DNA from: SIG607 sp045537575
GTDB taxonomy: Bacteria > Bacillota > Clostridia > Oscillospirales > Acutalibacteraceae
Direction: 5' to 3'
Length of the DNA: 64,000 nt
Assembly (NCBI GenBank): GCA_045537575.1
Contig: JAZSPU010000018.1
Location: forward strand, 38,526 to 102,525
The notes beneath the pieces are model-generated. The model was given only the letters and a program-made list of their open reading frames with translations, did not search any database and was not told where the DNA came from. Below, in pieces: positions 8,847-18,176 of this stretch. The number at the start of each line of letters is the position of its first letter. Within the stretch, counting starts at the first letter, position 1. Position numbers and translations under genes: made by a program.

Positions 8847-10850
8847 TCACCCCCTTGCCCTTTTAAGTATTGATGAATTTTCTAAATCCACCTTACCGCC
8901 GCCTGAGTTAATATATAGCATTTCGCACTCATTATTAGTCTTTGATATTAAACCCAGTTCAATAAATATATCAATAATCATTCTTACTTTTGCGATACCG
9001 AATTGATTCATAAATTTTTGTTCGGTAGCTTTTGCAGAAGCTGTGCCGCGATTTAAAAACTTATATATAACAGCACATTCTTCCCTTGTTGGAGCTATAG
9101 CATTATAACACTTGGGAACAAGAGCGCAAAAGTCATCATAGTCGGCTAATTCCTGAGCTAAATTATTATCTAAAACACCTGAAATGCGATAATCCTTTAT
9201 AATTACCGATAAATATCTTTTGCCATTAAATAGGCTCACATCTAGAACAACAGCAATATCAAGAACATCGCCTAATTTATACTCAAACGCCTCTTCGCTG
9301 CAGGAAAAAAGCATTGCACGAAAAGAAGTATTATCTTTAATAAAGCTGAGCTTCAGATGTTTTCCGCCTGCTACAGAAGATATTTTTTCAAGTTTTACAC
9401 CGAAAATCCCAAAAAGAGGAATATTGTTACCGGTTCCGAATGGTTGCATAACGTTAAGCTCATCAAACAAATCAATTGATAAAGCAATAGGATTAAGCTT
9501 ACAATCAAGCTTTAATACGGGAACCACGGGACTAACAGTACGTGCATAATCATTAACAGCCGAAGCAAAAACTTCAATATTTTCTTTTTTAACGGTTACA
9601 CCCGCCGCCAACTCATGACCGCCGAATTTTTGAGTATATTGAGTAGCGCTATTTATGCAGTCATACAAAGAAAATCCATCAATACTTCTGCCGGAACCAT
9701 GGGCAACATCACCGTCAATACTCAAAACTATTGTGGGCTTTCCGTACATTTCGCAAATGCGCGATGCTACAATTCCAACAATGCCATGATGCCAATTTTC
9801 ACCCGATACAACTATTACACGTTGGTGATAGAGATATTCTTTTTCAATAATGCCAACCGCTTCATCTAAAATAGCTTTTTCGATTTGCTGACGTAAAGTA
9901 TTTTCCTCTCCTATTTCCTGAGCTAAATCATAAGCTTCCTGTTCATCTTCGGTAACAAGAAGTTTAAAAGCACGCTGTGCGCTACCCATTCTTCCTGCCG
10001 CATTAATTCTCGGAACAAGACCAAAAGCAACCCTTGAAGCAGAAAATGCAGCATTATCAATACCCGCAACCTTCATTAAAGCGCAGATACCGACTCTGTT
10101 ACCGTTTAAAATTTGTTCAATACCAACACGTACAAAAGAACGATTAACAGAAACAAGCGGCATTACGTCACCGATTGTTCCAAGAGCTACAAGGTCGCCG
10201 TATTCACCAATCATTTCTTCAGGCTCAGCGCCCTCTAAAGCGCATATAAGATTAAAGGCAACCCCAACACCGCAAATATCTTTAAATTCGCTATAATCAT
10301 CCATACGGTGAGGATCTACAACCGCCAAAGCGTTAGGAAGATTTTCGGGCGGTAAATGGTGATCGGTAACAACCACTTTAATACCCAGCTTATTAGCAAA
10401 CTCTATTTCATCAAAACAAGATATACCGTTATCAACCGTTACAATAAGGGATACGCCCATTGAATAGAGTTCTTCAACAGCCGCTTTGTTCATACCATAC
10501 CCTTCAGAAAATCTGTCGGGAATACGGCAAACAACTCTGGCGCCGCGTTTTGTTAAATAGGAAAAAAGCAGGGCTGTAGCTGTAACACCGTCACAATCAT
10601 AGTCGCCGTAAACTGCAATCAACTCATCATTTGCTATGGCTTCATTTATACATTCAACAGCCTTTTCAATATCCGTTAAAGAAAACGGATCAGAAAACAT
10701 AGGCTCAGTTGATAAAAACTCCTCAAGTAAAGCAGGGTCATCATATCCTCTTGAGGCGGCTATCATAGCAACAAACGGGTCAATATCGCATTCCATTGCC
10801 AGTTCTTTTGCAAGTTCTTTATCAATTTTATAAACTTCCCATTTTTTCAT
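8847..10850 (-). CDS. recJ: Single-stranded-DNA-specific exonuclease RecJ
   Basis: 667 residues from the ATG at 10850, which has AGGTGG 7 bases upstream; 38 further open codons were rejected because they are hydrophobic and overlap the promoter. DHH-family motifs are clear: V-Y-G-D-Y-D-C-D-G-V (about residue 72), V-T-V-D-N-G, V-T-D-H-H-L-P-P and G-R-M-G-S-A, followed by the DHHA1 region with G-G-H-E-L-A-A-G. The enzyme degrades ssDNA 5' to 3' in recombination and repair. It is the first gene of the relA-yab operon, behind the promoter at 10901-10929. Confidence 0.95.
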   Translation of the reverse strand: MKKWEVYKIDKELAKELAMECDIDPFVAMIAASRGYDDPALLEEFLSTEPMFSDPFSLTDIEKAVECINEAIANDELIAVYGDYDCDGVTATALLFSYLTKRGARVVCRIPDRFSEGYGMNKAAVEELYSMGVSLIVTVDNGISCFDEIEFANKLGIKVVVTDHHLPPENLPNALAVVDPHRMDDYSEFKDICGVGVAFNLICALEGAEPEEMIGEYGDLVALGTIGDVMPLVSVNRSFVRVGIEQILNGNRVGICALMKVAGIDNAAFSASRVAFGLVPRINAAGRMGSAQRAFKLLVTEDEQEAYDLAQEIGEENTLRQQIEKAILDEAVGIIEKEYLYHQRVIVVSGENWHHGIVGIVASRICEMYGKPTIVLSIDGDVAHGSGRSIDGFSLYDCINSATQYTQKFGGHELAAGVTVKKENIEVFASAVNDYARTVSPVVPVLKLDCKLNPIALSIDLFDELNVMQPFGTGNNIPLFGIFGVKLEKISSVAGGKHLKLSFIKDNTSFRAMLFSCSEEAFEYKLGDVLDIAVVLDVSLFNGKRYLSVIIKDYRISGVLDNNLAQELADYDDFCALVPKCYNAIAPTREECAVIYKFLNRGTASAKATEQKFMNQFGIAKVRMIIDIFIELGLISKTNNECEMLYINSGGGKVDLENSSILKRARG

Positions 10851-10900
10851 ACAATGCCACCTGCCTTTCTTAAGAATAAAATTTACCCAATATATAATAT

Positions 10901-10929
10901 ATAGTAACATATAATATATATTTTTGCAA
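10901..10929 (-). promoter_or_regulatory. Promoter of the recJ-relA-...-yabP operon
   Basis: On the minus strand TTGCAA (10924-10929) and TACTAT (10901-10906) are separated by 17 bases, followed by recJ 50 bases downstream. The surrounding sequence is very A+T rich, which lowers the weight of the match. Confidence 0.55.
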
Positions 10930-10943
10930 GAAAAAAGAAGGTT

Positions 10944-10980
10944 AAAAAATAAGAGCCGCAACAAAAAGTCACGACTCTTA
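10944..10980 (-). terminator. Terminator after the transketolase genes
   Basis: On the minus strand AAGAG...CTCTT closes an imperfect hairpin (10951-10979) followed by ATTTTTTAA. It lies between the transketolase C-terminal gene and the recJ promoter, where the end of the miaB operon is expected. Confidence 0.65.
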
Positions 10981-10996
10981 AAAGGCGATATAAAAA

Positions 10997-11941
10997 TTAT
11001 TTTTTGGATACGGCCTTTACAGCAAGTTCGGCAATATCTTTACCTCTCATACCGTAAAGATCTAAAAGGTCATTTGCAGGACCTGACTGACCAAAGCGGT
11101 CATTAACACCAAGTTTAAGTACGGGAACGGGATAATTTTCGCTTAAATACTCAGCAATAGCGGAACCCATACCGCCGATAACAGAATGTTCTTCTGCAGA
11201 AACAATAGCGCCTGTTTCTTTAGCGGCTTTAAGAACAATCTCGGTATCAAGGGGCTTAATGGTAGCCATATTGATAACTCTTGCGCTTATTCCCTGCTCT
11301 TTAAGGATATCGTGAGCAATAAGCGCTTCATTTACCATAAGACCGGTAGCAATAATTGTAACGTCACTACCCTCTTTAAGTTCAACACCCTTGCCGATTT
11401 CGAATTTATAATCTTCGTCAAATATAACCGGAACAGCAAGTCTTCCAAATCTCATATAAACGGGGCCGTCATGTTTATATGCAGCCTCTAAAGCTTTTTC
11501 GGATTCAACTGCATCGGCAGGATTTATAATGGTCATACCGGGAAGAGTGCGCATAAGAGCGATATCTTCGCAACACTGATGGGTAGCGCCGTCTTCTCCA
11601 ACAGAAATACCTGCATGAGTAGCGGCAATAATTACGTTAAGCTGAGGATAGCAAACAGCATTTCTTACCTGTTCAAAAGCTCTGCCTGCCGCAAACATAG
11701 CAAAAGAAGAGCAGAAAACTTTTTTACCTGTAGCGGCGATACCGGCAGCAATGCTTACCATATTCTGCTCAGCAATACCGCAATCGTAAAAACGTTCAGG
11801 AAATTTCTTTTTAAATACTATAGTTTTGGTTGCTTCTGCAAGGTCAGCATCCAAAACAATAAAATCATCATATTTCTCGCCAAGCTTTACAAGACCAGCG
11901 CCATAGGCGTCTCTCGTAGCCTTTTTAATTACGTCAGCCAT
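10997..11941 (-). CDS. Transketolase, C-terminal subunit (pyrimidine-binding and C-terminal domains)
   Basis: 314 residues matching the second half of transketolase. The pyrimidine-binding domain includes D-A-D-L-A-E-A-T and F-Y-D-C-G-I-A-E-Q-N-M with the catalytic Glu that activates thiamine diphosphate, followed by H-A-G-I-S-V-G-E-D-G-A-T-H-Q. A C-terminal domain ends with V-S-A-E-E-H-S-V-I-G-G. It pairs with the N-terminal half encoded just upstream, giving the split alpha/beta transketolase common in Clostridia and archaea. Role: non-oxidative pentose phosphate exchange. The split is normal for the family, not a frameshift: each half has its own start and SD site (GGGAGATTATTA before this one). 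Confidence 0.93.
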   Translation of the reverse strand: MADVIKKATRDAYGAGLVKLGEKYDDFIVLDADLAEATKTIVFKKKFPERFYDCGIAEQNMVSIAAGIAATGKKVFCSSFAMFAAGRAFEQVRNAVCYPQLNVIIAATHAGISVGEDGATHQCCEDIALMRTLPGMTIINPADAVESEKALEAAYKHDGPVYMRFGRLAVPVIFDEDYKFEIGKGVELKEGSDVTIIATGLMVNEALIAHDILKEQGISARVINMATIKPLDTEIVLKAAKETGAIVSAEEHSVIGGMGSAIAEYLSENYPVPVLKLGVNDRFGQSGPANDLLDLYGMRGKDIAELAVKAVSKK

Positions 11942-11957
11942 AATAATCTCCCTTCCC

Positions 11958-12794
11958 TTATTTCAAAGTTTCATCAATAGCATTAAGTTCAGCAATAGCA
12001 ACTTCATATTCGTCATCACTGGGTGCTTTACCGTGCCAACCAACGTTGTTTTCCATATAGGAAACACCTTTGCCTTTTACTGTTTTAGCAACTATACAGA
12101 AAGGTTTATCGGACTGTCGAGCTAAAGCTAATGCTCCCTCAATAGCGTCAAAATCATGACCGTCAATTACAGTAACGTTCCAATTGAATGCTTCGAATTT
12201 TTTATCAATAGGAGTAGGAGAATTAACCTCATCACAGCTACCGTCAATCTGAAGATTATTAAAATCAACAAATGCTACAAGGTTATTAAGACCTTTGTTT
12301 GCGGCAAACATTGCAGCTTCCCAAACCTGACCTTCTTCACACTCACCGTCACCAAGGATAGTAAACACTCTGAAATCATTACCAAAATGTTTAGCAGAAA
12401 GAGCCATACCAACAGCGGCAGAAATGCCCTGACCTAGAGATCCTGAAGACATATCAACACCGGGTATATGCTTCATATCGGGATGGCCTTGTAGTCTGGA
12501 ATCTGTTTTACGCAAGGTTTTAAGTTCTTCTGTGGGGAAATATCCGCGATTAGCAAGAACAGAATAAAGCGCAGGTGCGGCGTGACCTTTTGAAAGTACC
12601 AGACGGTCTCTGTCAGCCATATCTGGTTCCATAGGATCAATATTCATTTCCTTAAAATACAGATATGTGAGAATATCAGTACAGGAAAGTGAACCGCCAG
12701 GATGACCGGCTTTTGCACTGTGAACGCCTTCAATAATGCCTATTCTTACATTATTGGCAATTCTTTGGAGTTCTTTTTTAGTTATAGCATCCAT
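11958..12794 (-). CDS. Transketolase, N-terminal subunit (TPP-binding domain)
   Basis: 278 residues carrying the thiamine-diphosphate domain: S-A-K-A-G-H-P-G-G-S near residue 25, L-S-K-G-H-A-A-P-A-L-Y, and the TPP motif beginning G-D-G-E-C-E-E-G and ending with F-N-N. It has no pyrimidine domain, which is supplied by the downstream gene 16 bases away. SD AAAGGAT precedes the ATG. The HAD phosphatase gene before it ends 26 bases upstream, so both halves belong to the tail of the miaB operon. Confidence 0.93.
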   Translation of the reverse strand: MDAITKKELQRIANNVRIGIIEGVHSAKAGHPGGSLSCTDILTYLYFKEMNIDPMEPDMADRDRLVLSKGHAAPALYSVLANRGYFPTEELKTLRKTDSRLQGHPDMKHIPGVDMSSGSLGQGISAAVGMALSAKHFGNDFRVFTILGDGECEEGQVWEAAMFAANKGLNNLVAFVDFNNLQIDGSCDEVNSPTPIDKKFEAFNWNVTVIDGHDFDAIEGALALARQSDKPFCIVAKTVKGKGVSYMENNVGWHGKAPSDDEYEVAIAELNAIDETLK

Positions 12795-12820
12795 TTTATG
12801 TATCCTTTCATTATGGCGAA

Positions 12821-13651
12821 TTAAATCGCCTTATTTTGTAAAAATTCTATAAAGTCGGCTACGGCACCCTGTCGGCAACCGCCTGCGACATAATCAACCG
12901 TTTCTTTTATATCGTCAGGACTCTCTTTAGGGCAAGATGATATGCCGGCAACGCTAAGCATTTCGTAATCGTTATAATAATCGCCTATAGCAAACGTATT
13001 TTCTTCAGAAACACCTATTATACAGGCGAGATCTAAAAGTCCTTGTCCTTTGTCAGTTCCTTTAGGCAAAAGTTCTACTCCTCGATAATATACACCGTCA
13101 ATAAGTGCGCCTGCCTTGGCAAACCCGCATGTATCAGATTTGCAATTTTCTATTTCTTTAAGAAGAGCGCTTTCATCGTAATCGATTTCGTAAAAGGTCA
13201 TTATTTTATTCCAAGGCATATTCATAACATCATCGACACTCGCGTATTTGATCGGAACATGTTCGTATTCAAAATGAACTCTGCACGCCTTACTTTCGCG
13301 AACCATAAATACTTCATCGCCCGAATATACCTCAATGCCTATCTCGGGAAATTTAACAGATAAATTTATAAAAAAGTTTTTATCATCATCGTTTATGGTT
13401 TTATTAACGAGAGTTTTATTATTAACACAATCGTATATCATACCGCCGTTATAAAAAATAACGTTATGTAAATTTTCAAATTGAGCAGTAATATGTTTCA
13501 TTGCCGCAGGACATCTACCTGTTGCTATACAAAAAGCACCGCCTTGTGCAACAAATTCATTAATCTTTTCAAAATTACGAGGGCTTATATACCCCTGTTC
13601 CATTAGAGTACCGTCAACGTCTGACGCTAAAATACAATTTTTAAACTTCAT
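12821..13651 (-). CDS. Cof-type HAD-IIB phosphatase
   Basis: 276 residues with HAD motif I D-V-D-G-T-L near residue 13, the A-T-G-R-C motif II region, a C2B cap between residues about 85 and 190, a K in L-P-K-G-T-D-K-G, and G-D-Y-Y-N-D-Y-E-M-L (motif IV). Such proteins dephosphorylate sugar phosphates or flavin/pyridoxal phosphates; the substrate cannot be assigned. The start overlaps the stop of the pseudouridine synthase gene by 4 bases. Placement before transketolase hints at sugar phosphates but is weak evidence. Confidence 0.85.
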   Translation of the reverse strand: MKFKNCILASDVDGTLMEQGYISPRNFEKINEFVAQGGAFCIATGRCPAAMKHITAQFENLHNVIFYNGGMIYDCVNNKTLVNKTINDDDKNFFINLSVKFPEIGIEVYSGDEVFMVRESKACRVHFEYEHVPIKYASVDDVMNMPWNKIMTFYEIDYDESALLKEIENCKSDTCGFAKAGALIDGVYYRGVELLPKGTDKGQGLLDLACIIGVSEENTFAIGDYYNDYEMLSVAGISSCPKESPDDIKETVDYVAGGCRQGAVADFIEFLQNKAI

Positions 13652-14559
13652 GACAAATCGTTTTTCTCCAAAAACTTTTCAAAATAGTCAGGCAGTTCAC
13701 TTATGAATTCCATATACTCCTTGGTTTTAGGATGTATAAAACCAATTTTTCTGGCATGTAAACATTGTCCGCCAAGTTCTTTTATGCATTTTTTAGGGCC
13801 ATAAACCTCGTCCCCTGCAAGTGGGTAGCCTATATAGGACATATGCACCCTGATCTGATGGGTTCGCCCTGTTTCTAATTTGAGTTTCACATAACTAAAA
13901 CCGTTAGAACGGGAAAGAACGGTAAAATGAGTAGTTGCATCTCTGCCCCCTACTCCTACTACAGCCATTTCCTTGCGTTTTACGGGATGACGTCCAATAG
14001 GCGCATTTACAGTACCCTTATCGTTTTTTACATTTCCGTAAACAACAGCTTCGTATTCACGTGTAAAAGAATGTTCCTTTATCTGCTCAGCAAGAAAATG
14101 ATGTGCGTCATCATTTTTTGCAACAATCAGTAAACCGCTTGTGTCTTTGTCGATTCGATGAACTATACCGGGACGCAAAACACCGCCAATTCCCGAAAGA
14201 GAAGCTCCGCAATGATATAAAAGCGCATTAACAAGAGTGCCGCTTTCATTTCCCGCAGCGGGATGAACCACCATTCCCTTAGGCTTATTTACCACCAAAA
14301 GCCAATCGTCTTCATAAACGATGTCAATAGGAATATTCTCCGGTTCTGCCTTATCGGATACGGGATCGGGGACTATAACCTCAACATAGTTTCCTGCCTT
14401 TAATTTTGTGTTTTTTGATGCCGCTTTACCGTCAACAGTTATTAAACCATCACCGATAAGTTTTGCCACAAATGAACGGGATAACTCTGTTTTTTCTGCA
14501 ACAAAAACGTCGATTCTACGCGTTTCTCCAATTTCACACAAATAGCTTAAATTTTCCAT
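13648..14559 (-). CDS. RluA-family 23S rRNA/tRNA pseudouridine synthase (RluD-like)
   Basis: 303 residues: an N-terminal S4 domain (residues about 15-75) and a RluA catalytic domain with the signature H-R-I-D-K-D-T-S-G containing the catalytic Asp (about residue 137), then G-R-T-H-Q-I-R-V-H. Gene position directly after lspA matches Bacillus ylyB and most Firmicute rluD-type genes. It isomerises uridines in large-subunit rRNA; the exact site is not deducible. The ATG overlaps the lspA stop by one base. Confidence 0.92.
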   Translation of the reverse strand: MENLSYLCEIGETRRIDVFVAEKTELSRSFVAKLIGDGLITVDGKAASKNTKLKAGNYVEVIVPDPVSDKAEPENIPIDIVYEDDWLLVVNKPKGMVVHPAAGNESGTLVNALLYHCGASLSGIGGVLRPGIVHRIDKDTSGLLIVAKNDDAHHFLAEQIKEHSFTREYEAVVYGNVKNDKGTVNAPIGRHPVKRKEMAVVGVGGRDATTHFTVLSRSNGFSYVKLKLETGRTHQIRVHMSYIGYPLAGDEVYGPKKCIKELGGQCLHARKIGFIHPKTKEYMEFISELPDYFEKFLEKNDLS

Positions 14560-15044
14560 TAACTGTCAGCCTTGCGTCTTTTTGTTTCCTTGATAAAATC
14601 AATAAGGAAGTAGAGTATCATAAGACCTGCGCCGATTACAATGGTACAATCAGCAACATTAAACAGAGGAAATTCAATAAACTCAAGATATATAAAATCA
14701 ACAACCTTGCCGTCACGGAAAATACGGTCAATAAGATTTCCGATACCGCCCGAAAGGACCAAAGTCAACGCCCAGAACAGCAGTTTATCCTTTAGCCCGT
14801 ACTTTAACAGCATAGCGAAACAAATAATCATAATAACTATGGTTATAGACAGTAAAAGCCAAGGATGTTCTTCAAGGAACCCCCAAGCCGCACCGCCGTT
14901 ATTTGTGCGCCAAAAACCTATAAAACCGGGGATAATATCTGTAGCAGAACCTGTAGGAATATAAAGCTCGGCAAGATATTTTGTAAATTGGTCGGCAGCA
15001 AGTAATAAAATTCCGACAACAACCGCAATAATATAAGAAGCCAA
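14559..15044 (-). CDS. lspA: Lipoprotein signal peptidase (signal peptidase II)
   Basis: 161 residues with four transmembrane segments. Conserved blocks are N-N-G-G-A-A-W-G, G-G-I-G-N-L-I-D-R and V-V-D-F-I-Y, the last two holding the catalytic aspartates. It cleaves prolipoproteins at the lipobox in the membrane. The start is TTG at 15044, supported by AAGGAGGA seven bases upstream; no ATG gives a complete first helix. Neighbours (ylmH before, pseudouridine synthase after) are the usual ones. Confidence 0.95.
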   Translation of the reverse strand: MASYIIAVVVGILLLAADQFTKYLAELYIPTGSATDIIPGFIGFWRTNNGGAAWGFLEEHPWLLLSITIVIMIICFAMLLKYGLKDKLLFWALTLVLSGGIGNLIDRIFRDGKVVDFIYLEFIEFPLFNVADCTIVIGAGLMILYFLIDFIKETKRRKADS

Positions 15045-15065
15045 AATACTTCCTCCTTGCGAAAA

Positions 15066-15809
15066 TTAATTAATATATTTTTTGTAATTTAGGATTATAC
15101 GTCCTTTTTTAGTCTGTAAAGAAGCTCCGTCTAAAATAAATCTTCCAAAACCTCTTATAGAAATTTTAGAAAATTCATCGGGAGAATAAGTAGTTTTTTC
15201 ACAAACCACAGAATTAACCGAAACTCGTTTATCAAGAATCAATTCTTTAGCTTTTTCACGGGAGGTGCCTACAAGTGCGGCAACTACACAATCAAGTCTT
15301 AAAGAAGCAATTGTATCGGTAAAGCTTTTAAGAACGGAAAATTCGGGAAGAGCGCCGTTAAAGCCTTCGCTTACTGCAACGCCTACCCCACCGACCTTTT
15401 TGATTTGTTCACATACATAATCAGCTACTCCGTCACTAAAAAAAGCAACCGTTCGCCCCTCTTCACAGAGAATATCTCCAACACTTTCTCTCGTTATTCC
15501 AAGTGACATAAAAGTACCGAGAAAATCACGGTGAGAAAGCTTATCACACTTTCTGTAAGTAAAAGTATAGCTTCTGACGATGTTTAAATCCTCGGGAGAA
15601 TCGCACCAATGGGGCAACGCAATAAACATTACACGCTGGGCATCCTCATATCCGCCAAAAAACGTATATTTTTCATTCTTTAGTTCACCGAGATTTTCGA
15701 CATAAGCTCTTTCTTCACTACTAAGAAAGCCTACAGACTTAAACATATCAGTACTATGACAAAGTCTGACAGCATCACGCACCTTGGCACAAAGAAGCGC
15801 ACTATCCAT
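15066..15809 (-). CDS. ylmH: YlmH-type S4-domain RNA-binding protein
   Basis: 247 residues. The first two thirds hold the YlmH N-terminal and middle domains (F-L-S-S-E-E-R-A, F-F-G-G-Y-E-D-A-Q-R, H-R-D-F-L-G-T-F-M-S-L-G). The last third is an S4 domain containing S-R-E-K-A-K-E-L-I and K-R-V-S-V-N. Bacterial YlmH binds ribosome-associated RNA and has been linked to division genes and ribosome rescue. It starts in a TAATG overlap with sepF, the typical ylmE-sepF-ylmG-ylmH order minus ylmG. Confidence 0.92.
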   Translation of the reverse strand: MDSALLCAKVRDAVRLCHSTDMFKSVGFLSSEERAYVENLGELKNEKYTFFGGYEDAQRVMFIALPHWCDSPEDLNIVRSYTFTYRKCDKLSHRDFLGTFMSLGITRESVGDILCEEGRTVAFFSDGVADYVCEQIKKVGGVGVAVSEGFNGALPEFSVLKSFTDTIASLRLDCVVAALVGTSREKAKELILDKRVSVNSVVCEKTTYSPDEFSKISIRGFGRFILDGASLQTKKGRIILNYKKYIN

Positions 15810-16252
15810 TAAAATCCGCTGAACTCTCCGTATTCGCTGTAATCTTCAGCAAAAGTTTCGCCATTAACATCCACGTCACAGGGAGCGATAACGAATGTGT
15901 TATGAGCCGCTTTTTTGAGAGTACCGTTTTTAGCATATGCAACACCGCTTAAAAAGTCGATGATACGGCGGGAAAGGTCTCTATCTGCCTTTTCAAGATT
16001 TAAAACGATAGTTTTTTTAGCGCAGTAATGGTCTGCAATACCGGTAACGTCCTCAAAACGCTCAGGCTTTACAAGAACAAGCTGCATATTTCCCTGAGAA
16101 AAAGCAACTGTTTTTGAACGGGGAGCGCGAGTCTCTTTTTTAACAGCCTCTTTTTTGGGTTGCTCGATTTCCTCTTCTTCGGTTACAACCTCATCCTCGT
16201 AATCATCATCCGATACGTTCATAATGTTTTTTACAGAATCCCAGAATTTCAT
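15809..16252 (-). CDS. sepF: Cell division protein SepF
   Basis: 147 residues: an N-terminal amphipathic stretch (M-K-F-W-D-S-V-K-N-I-M), an acidic then basic linker (D-D-Y-E-D-E, K-K-E-A-V-K-K-E-T-R), and the SepF core from about residue 55 with V-K-P-E-R-F-E-D and N-L-E-K-A-D. SepF bundles FtsZ filaments and tethers them to the membrane. The middle contains two acid/base-rich linkers, which is usual. It sits between ylmE and ylmH. Confidence 0.93.
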   Translation of the reverse strand: MKFWDSVKNIMNVSDDDYEDEVVTEEEEIEQPKKEAVKKETRAPRSKTVAFSQGNMQLVLVKPERFEDVTGIADHYCAKKTIVLNLEKADRDLSRRIIDFLSGVAYAKNGTLKKAAHNTFVIAPCDVDVNGETFAEDYSEYGEFSGF

Positions 16253-16267
16253 TTTTTATATCTCCTT

Positions 16268-16987
16268 TTAATTATTTGAATAATTTCTTCTTCCGAAAAG
16301 AAGTGTGCCTATTCTCACTTGGGTAGAACCGTACTCAATAGCGGTTTCATAGTCATCCGACATACCCATAGACAGAATATCCATAGATATATTATCTATG
16401 TTTTTGTCCTTAATGTCAATAAACAGTTGTCTCATTTTCGAAAAATATTGAATATTTTCACTTGAAGAGTTGCAAATGGGCGGAATTGCCATAAGTCCGC
16501 GTATCTTTATACCTTCAATTTTTGAAATTGCATCAACTGCAGACATTAATTCTTCACTTAAAAATCCCGACTTGCTTTCTTCTTCACCGATATTCACTTC
16601 AAGCAGAATATCGGTTGTAATGCCTATTTTTAAAGATTGCTTACCGATCATTTGGGCAAGTCTTATACTGTCAACAGATTCAATAAGCGCTACTCTGCCT
16701 ACTACATCCTTGACCTTATTTGTTTGCAAATGACCGATAAAATGCTTGGTAACATTTTTAGTTACTTCATTTTCTTTTGCAATTAGTTCTTGTACTCTAT
16801 TGTCGCCTATAACACTTATGCCACGATCAATAGCATAGTTTATAAGCTGGGGAGCAACGGTTTTTACAGCAGCTAACAGAGTAATATCTTCTGCTTTTCT
16901 GCCGCTTTTTTCAGCCGCTCTGGTTATTTTTTCTTTAATTTCACTATAATTTTCGTCAAAAACTTCAGTTAATAATTTTTCCGTCAT
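16268..16987 (-). CDS. ylmE: YggS/YlmE-family pyridoxal-phosphate homeostasis protein
   Basis: 239 residues with the alanine-racemase-like TIM barrel of the PLPBP family. L-L-A-A-V-K-T-V carries the PLP lysine (near residue 42), G-D-N-R-V-Q-E follows, then H-F-I-G-H-L-Q-T-N-K, and G-M-S-D-D-Y-E-x-A-I near the C-terminus. The protein binds PLP and buffers its level rather than catalysing a known reaction. The start lies inside the last codons of the HlyD-like gene (23-base overlap), indicating coupling. Confidence 0.93.
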   Translation of the reverse strand: MTEKLLTEVFDENYSEIKEKITRAAEKSGRKAEDITLLAAVKTVAPQLINYAIDRGISVIGDNRVQELIAKENEVTKNVTKHFIGHLQTNKVKDVVGRVALIESVDSIRLAQMIGKQSLKIGITTDILLEVNIGEEESKSGFLSEELMSAVDAISKIEGIKIRGLMAIPPICNSSSENIQYFSKMRQLFIDIKDKNIDNISMDILSMGMSDDYETAIEYGSTQVRIGTLLFGRRNYSNN

Positions 16988-18176
16988 ATAGGTTCTTCCC
17001 CTTTACAACAACCTTATCGTAAAGCCTCAACTGTGTATTTTGATTAGTATCAGCCTTTTCGCAAATTACAAAATCTTGTGTCTGATATATAACTTTAGCG
17101 GTTACAAATTTTAGTTCCATACCCGAAATCACAAAAACTCCCGTCTGGTTATTGCTAACCCTTAAAGCTCTTTTAGGAACCTTAAGACCGCTGTATTCAC
17201 CGTTAATTACCGTCATTGCTCCGGTACGCATGGTAGCAAGTTCAGCATTCATTTCCTGACAGGAAAACAGAATAACCGCCCTTTCCCTATCGGATGATAA
17301 ATTAATTTGCTCAACAATAACCTTTATATAGGGATTGCTTTTAAGCTGGGTTTTTACAGTTACCGTATCACCTTTTTTATAGGATAAAGACTGATTGGCG
17401 GTAAGAGGGGCGGCTATATACCACGTATAATCCGAAACGATTTTTCCTATCTTGCCGCTATTTTTACTTTCGTCGAAAGTGACCGAATCCATATATTCGG
17501 GAGTATAACGCTCAAGATTATCAGCCATTAACACAGTTTCATAACCATCAACACTTGAAACAAAAAAACCCGATTCTGTAGCAAGTATTTCAGATTTAGG
17601 CTCGGAAAGTGAACCTTCAAGATCACTTTTGCGATTTTCAAGAGATTCAAGTTGTTTTGAAAAATCAGCGCTGTTGCCTATAACCATTTCCTTTCTGTTC
17701 ATAAGCGTGAGAAGCTGATCTTGATTTTTTCTTGCTTTTTTGAAATTACCGTTACCTGCCTCAAAGAGAATTTCACTCAGCGAGGAGGTAATTTTATTAT
17801 CAAGCAGGTTGATATCTACAGCCGCAATATCATTATAACTTTGAATGGTTTTAATATTTGAAATCTGCTCATTAATTTTTTCAAGCTCGGTTACAGCAAA
17901 GGAATCCTTTTCACTGCTGAAAATCTTAGCAATTGTACCGTTTTTTGAAATTCTTTCGCCATCAGAAACAAGTAGGTGCATAACGCCGCCGTCTGACTTA
18001 TCAATAAGTATTTCATTTCTGATTATCATTCCTGTAAAAGATATACCGTCAGTCACAGAAACATATTCAGCACTTTCTGTATTTATAGGATTATATATTG
18101 CAGAATAAACTTGATGTATCAAAAACAAGGATAATAAAGCAATAGCAACTATTCTCACAAATTTGTTTTTAAACAT
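16965..18176 (-). CDS. HlyD-like membrane-anchored protein next to sepF
   Basis: 403 residues. One N-terminal transmembrane segment (residues about 8-28) is followed by a large extracytoplasmic part. It has a biotinyl-lipoyl-like half (G-G-V-M-H-L-L-V-S-D-G-E), a helical section (about 90-200) and a second half with K-K-G-D-T-V and V-P-K-R-A-L resembling HlyD/periplasmic adaptor barrels. Clostridia often carry this gene before ylmE-sepF. No transporter or outer-membrane partner is encoded nearby and the organism should have no outer membrane, so a role as a wall-zone scaffold in division is an open alternative. Function is unassigned. Confidence 0.8.
   Translation of the reverse strand: MFKNKFVRIVAIALLSLFLIHQVYSAIYNPINTESAEYVSVTDGISFTGMIIRNEILIDKSDGGVMHLLVSDGERISKNGTIAKIFSSEKDSFAVTELEKINEQISNIKTIQSYNDIAAVDINLLDNKITSSLSEILFEAGNGNFKKARKNQDQLLTLMNRKEMVIGNSADFSKQLESLENRKSDLEGSLSEPKSEILATESGFFVSSVDGYETVLMADNLERYTPEYMDSVTFDESKNSGKIGKIVSDYTWYIAAPLTANQSLSYKKGDTVTVKTQLKSNPYIKVIVEQINLSSDRERAVILFSCQEMNAELATMRTGAMTVINGEYSGLKVPKRALRVSNNQTGVFVISGMELKFVTAKVIYQTQDFVICEKADTNQNTQLRLYDKVVVKGKNLYDGKIIN

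Noticed and set aside
10851..10964. Extended N-terminus of RecJ by 38 residues
   Set aside because: The extra codons overlap the promoter and encode a hydrophobic stretch foreign to RecJ; AGGTGG marks the ATG at 10850.
10997..12794. Transketolase broken by frameshift
   Set aside because: The two halves have separate SD sites and a 16-base gap, and the split form is normal in Clostridia.
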